From Antitrichia curtipendula (Eukaryota; Streptophyta; Bryopsida; Hypnales; Leucodontaceae), in NCBI GenBank assembly GCA_951230915.1, contig OX579635.1:38936001-39000000 (forward strand): DNA of 64,000 bases. The letters run 5' to 3'. Of this stretch, positions 62,192 to 64,000 are shown piece by piece. Position numbers and translations under genes: made by a program. Below the pieces are notes generated by a model. It was not told where the DNA came from, searched no databases, and saw only the letters and a list, made by a program, of their open reading frames with translations. The first letter of the stretch is position 1. Each line of letters opens with the position of its first letter.

Positions 62192-64000
62192 CTATTCTTC
62201 TTCAAAGAAACCTCCCCTACATCTCACGTGTACTACATTTTGGTTCCCTTTATGTTGTATTGCAGATAAAGCCACTTGCCATTCCCATCGAGCATTTGTC
62301 ACGTCTTCAACATCCCGACTGAAGCCTGCATAGCCTTTGCGACCCGCTCGAATATCTTGCACGTGCTGTCGTATAAAGGTTGGAATAAGATGCTCATAAG
62401 TGCTCAATGCTGGAACTGTCTTTACAATGGGTGCACTCCACAATGTTTTTGATTCACTACCCAATGTTTCACCCATCAATGTGAACTGTCTTCCTTGTGC
62501 ATCTCCGTACCTCCTTGCATCTACAGCAAAGAATTCATCCATAGAAGACGGATTGACATCTCCAGCTTGCACTGTCAGGAATCGTATTTGATTTCTGACA
62601 GCATCCTTCCGTTGCAAGCGATCCACTGCATATGCCACTATACCTTTTGTAGGGTTTGAAGAGGTAGCATTGTTGAAGTAGTACCTTTGTGATTCTCGTC
62701 GGCCCTCCACAACATTCTTGGCAGCCATCTGCTTTGCCATTCGTACATAATTCTGCTTCGACACTCTAGTCAATGGTCGCAACCAAGTATGAACCATTTG
62801 TTTTCGTTTGCCACTTCTATCCACTGTGTCATCAACGTTTGTTGCCTTCGCCGTCTTCTTCCATTTGTTCTCTTCCTGCTTGCTGAAGAATAATTTTCCT
62901 TCCTCATAATCTTTACACACCTGCAAAATCGACTCATATGCTTCTTCATCTTCATTCCACGCATGCCGTGTGTAATCAATCATTTTCTTGGCTAGCGTCT
63001 TCAGTGTCATTTGCTTCGGCAGGTCTTTGCTCCAATGCAACGCGCTTGCAGCCATTGTCAATGCTTTTGCTCTGTTCAAGTCATCAAATCGAGTTGCCAC
63101 ACTTGGACTCCCGCATGCTTTCCAAATGTCTCGGAGCTTCATGATATTCTCATAATACGTTGTGATGACGGTCCGATCAAACTCCCTTGCATTAATCTTC
63201 ACTGAGGCTTCAATGTAAAACAAAGGATTGTTATATACCAAAAACTTGGCTTTCCGAGAAGCGAAGTTAAGATTATACTCTGCATCAGACATCTTCTTCT
63301 CTCGATTTTCTTGTTCAGCTCTTTTACAAGTAGCAACAATATGTTGACCATCCACTGGCTCCCAAATAATACTCTTCTCCAACCAAGGAATCCTTGCCAT
63401 ACTGGATTCTGCTACTGCAATTCCTGGACGATGATGTAAAAAGGCTACCTCCATTTCACGTGCAGCACCGTCGCTACTGAAAGGTACCTCCACGACTTGC
63501 ACCTCTCCATTGTCATTGATATCCTCATGAAGATATGCTAGAGGACGTAGAGTAATTGCACTAACAGCATCTGCCTCTGATCCCCTTAGACGATCGTAAA
63601 TCTCATTCACTCGCGTTTGCAATAAAATGCGGTGGTTTGTGTCAGCATTTGTGACATTCCGGATGTTGTCGATTTTGGCCTGGAATACCAAATTTTGTCC
63701 CCATATGTAGCCCGCCTTATATTCCGCCTCACTTGGAAAAACCACTGGTGGTCTATTGGTACTACGAGCAAATACAGCTGAACGTGTTTGCTCCGCTTCC
63801 TCCTCAGAAATGTCCATATCGTCATCTGCATCTTCTTCGTCTTCTCCATCATTTCCTTGTGCAGGAGGTCCTTCCATGGATACTCTTTGCTGGTTCCTTT
63901 GTGCTGCTGCACGAGTGCGGACGTTTCTCTGCTCACTTGTCAATACTTCAATCGAGGTACGGCTTCGAGTACTACGATTTGCAAGAATTTCACGACCTGA
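62192..64000 (-). CDS. Unknown protein, segment 1 (N-terminal part, open at window edge)
   Basis: The frame is open from the window edge (64000) to a TAG at 62194-62192, at least 602 codons, so the true start lies outside. There is no intron. Seen in order are an Arg-rich start, an acidic stretch (GEDEEDADDDMDISEEEAE near 63850-63790), and a region containing WEPVDGQHIVATCKRA near 63345-63390. Further on are a Lys-rich stretch and a basic tail ending CRGGFFEEE. DGQH followed by an aliphatic/Ala stretch resembles the DGQHR motif of ParB-like proteins, but that is a weak hint. The family is not recognised. Codon use and GC are clearly above the flanks, so it is or recently was coding. Confidence 0.7.
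   Translation of the reverse strand, partial: SGREILANRSTRSRTSIEVLTSEQRNVRTRAAAQRNQQRVSMEGPPAQGNDGEDEEDADDDMDISEEEAEQTRSAVFARSTNRPPVVFPSEAEYKAGYIWGQNLVFQAKIDNIRNVTNADTNHRILLQTRVNEIYDRLRGSEADAVSAITLRPLAYLHEDINDNGEVQVVEVPFSSDGAAREMEVAFLHHRPGIAVAESSMARIPWLEKSIIWEPVDGQHIVATCKRAEQENREKKMSDAEYNLNFASRKAKFLVYNNPLFYIEASVKINAREFDRTVITTYYENIMKLRDIWKACGSPSVATRFDDLNRAKALTMAASALHWSKDLPKQMTLKTLAKKMIDYTRHAWNEDEEAYESILQVCKDYEEGKLFFSKQEENKWKKTAKATNVDDTVDRSGKRKQMVHTWLRPLTRVSKQNYVRMAKQMAAKNVVEGRRESQRYYFNNATSSNPTKGIVAYAVDRLQRKDAVRNQIRFLTVQAGDVNPSSMDEFFAVDARRYGDAQGRQFTLMGETLGSESKTLWSAPIVKTVPALSTYEHLIPTFIRQHVQDIRAGRKGYAGFSRDVEDVTNARWEWQVALSAIQHKGNQNVVHVRCRGGFFEEE

Noticed and set aside
62140..62210. An intron removing the first TAG of the edge gene (acceptor at TTTTGATTGCAG)
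   Set aside because: Donors nearby are in the wrong phase for the downstream frame, and the in-phase option would be only about 41 bp long.
60410..64000. Reassignment of TAG to glutamine in this organism
   Set aside because: Land plants use the standard nuclear code, and dead transposons in this window contain TAG among other stops. The intact genes simply happen to end in TAA or TGA.

Overview
This is a nuclear window from a plant, most likely a non-seed land plant (moss, liverwort, lycophyte or fern); I cannot place it more exactly. The reasons are intron-rich genes with GT-AG introns, three recognisable plant genes (a GID-complex RMD5 orthologue, a plant-type RING/kinase-like/WD40 protein and a SAT32/IFRD protein), CACTA transposons with the plant terminus CACTACAAGAAA, and an L1-type LINE. 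Between genes the DNA is very AT-rich and mostly made of degraded or nonautonomous transposons.

Layout. 1-13.3 kb is transposon territory. It holds TTAA-bounded repeats, a 142 bp CACTA hairpin, and a decayed piggyBac-type transposase (6.1-7.0 kb) that may belong to a larger element ending at 10,096. 14.7-17.0 kb is RMD5 (minus strand, 3 coding exons, 384 aa). 17-21.5 kb has no gene apart from one broken unknown frame. 21.8-26.5 kb is a 3'-truncated L1-type LINE (minus strand) whose reverse transcriptase stops next to a 317 bp MITE. 27.7-32.9 kb is the RING/pseudokinase/WD40 gene (minus strand, 8 exons, 779 aa as modelled). 33-39.1 kb is AT-rich with three more TTAA elements. 40.7-41.9 kb is an intronless gene joining ubiquitin, a cysteine-pair module and RING-H2, with a MITE 20 bp after its stop. 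42-51.7 kb is further transposons (two TTAA elements, a 1 kb CACTA, a CACTA hairpin). 52.5-57.4 kb is SAT32/IFRD (plus strand, 13 exons, 460 aa) with a nested-palindrome element in intron 8. 57.8-59.4 kb has two inverted-repeat elements. 60.4-64.0 kb is a long minus-strand frame, cut by the window edge and interrupted by two TAG codons, encoding an unknown protein.

Three of the four intact genes carry RING domains, two of them plausibly ubiquitin ligases or ligase subunits; I see no sign that they form a functional cluster. The most notable signals are (1) a piggyBac-type transposase relic together with at least nine repeats bounded by TTAA-CCC...GGG-TTAA, suggesting a piggyBac-like superfamily expanded in a plant; (2) the ubiquitin-RING fusion whose ubiquitin part keeps Gly75-Gly76 and K63 but has lost K48; and (3) the 3.6 kb edge frame with in-phase TAG codons, a DGQH motif and a 111-residue internal duplication. 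All identifications come from reading motifs by eye; no search was run.
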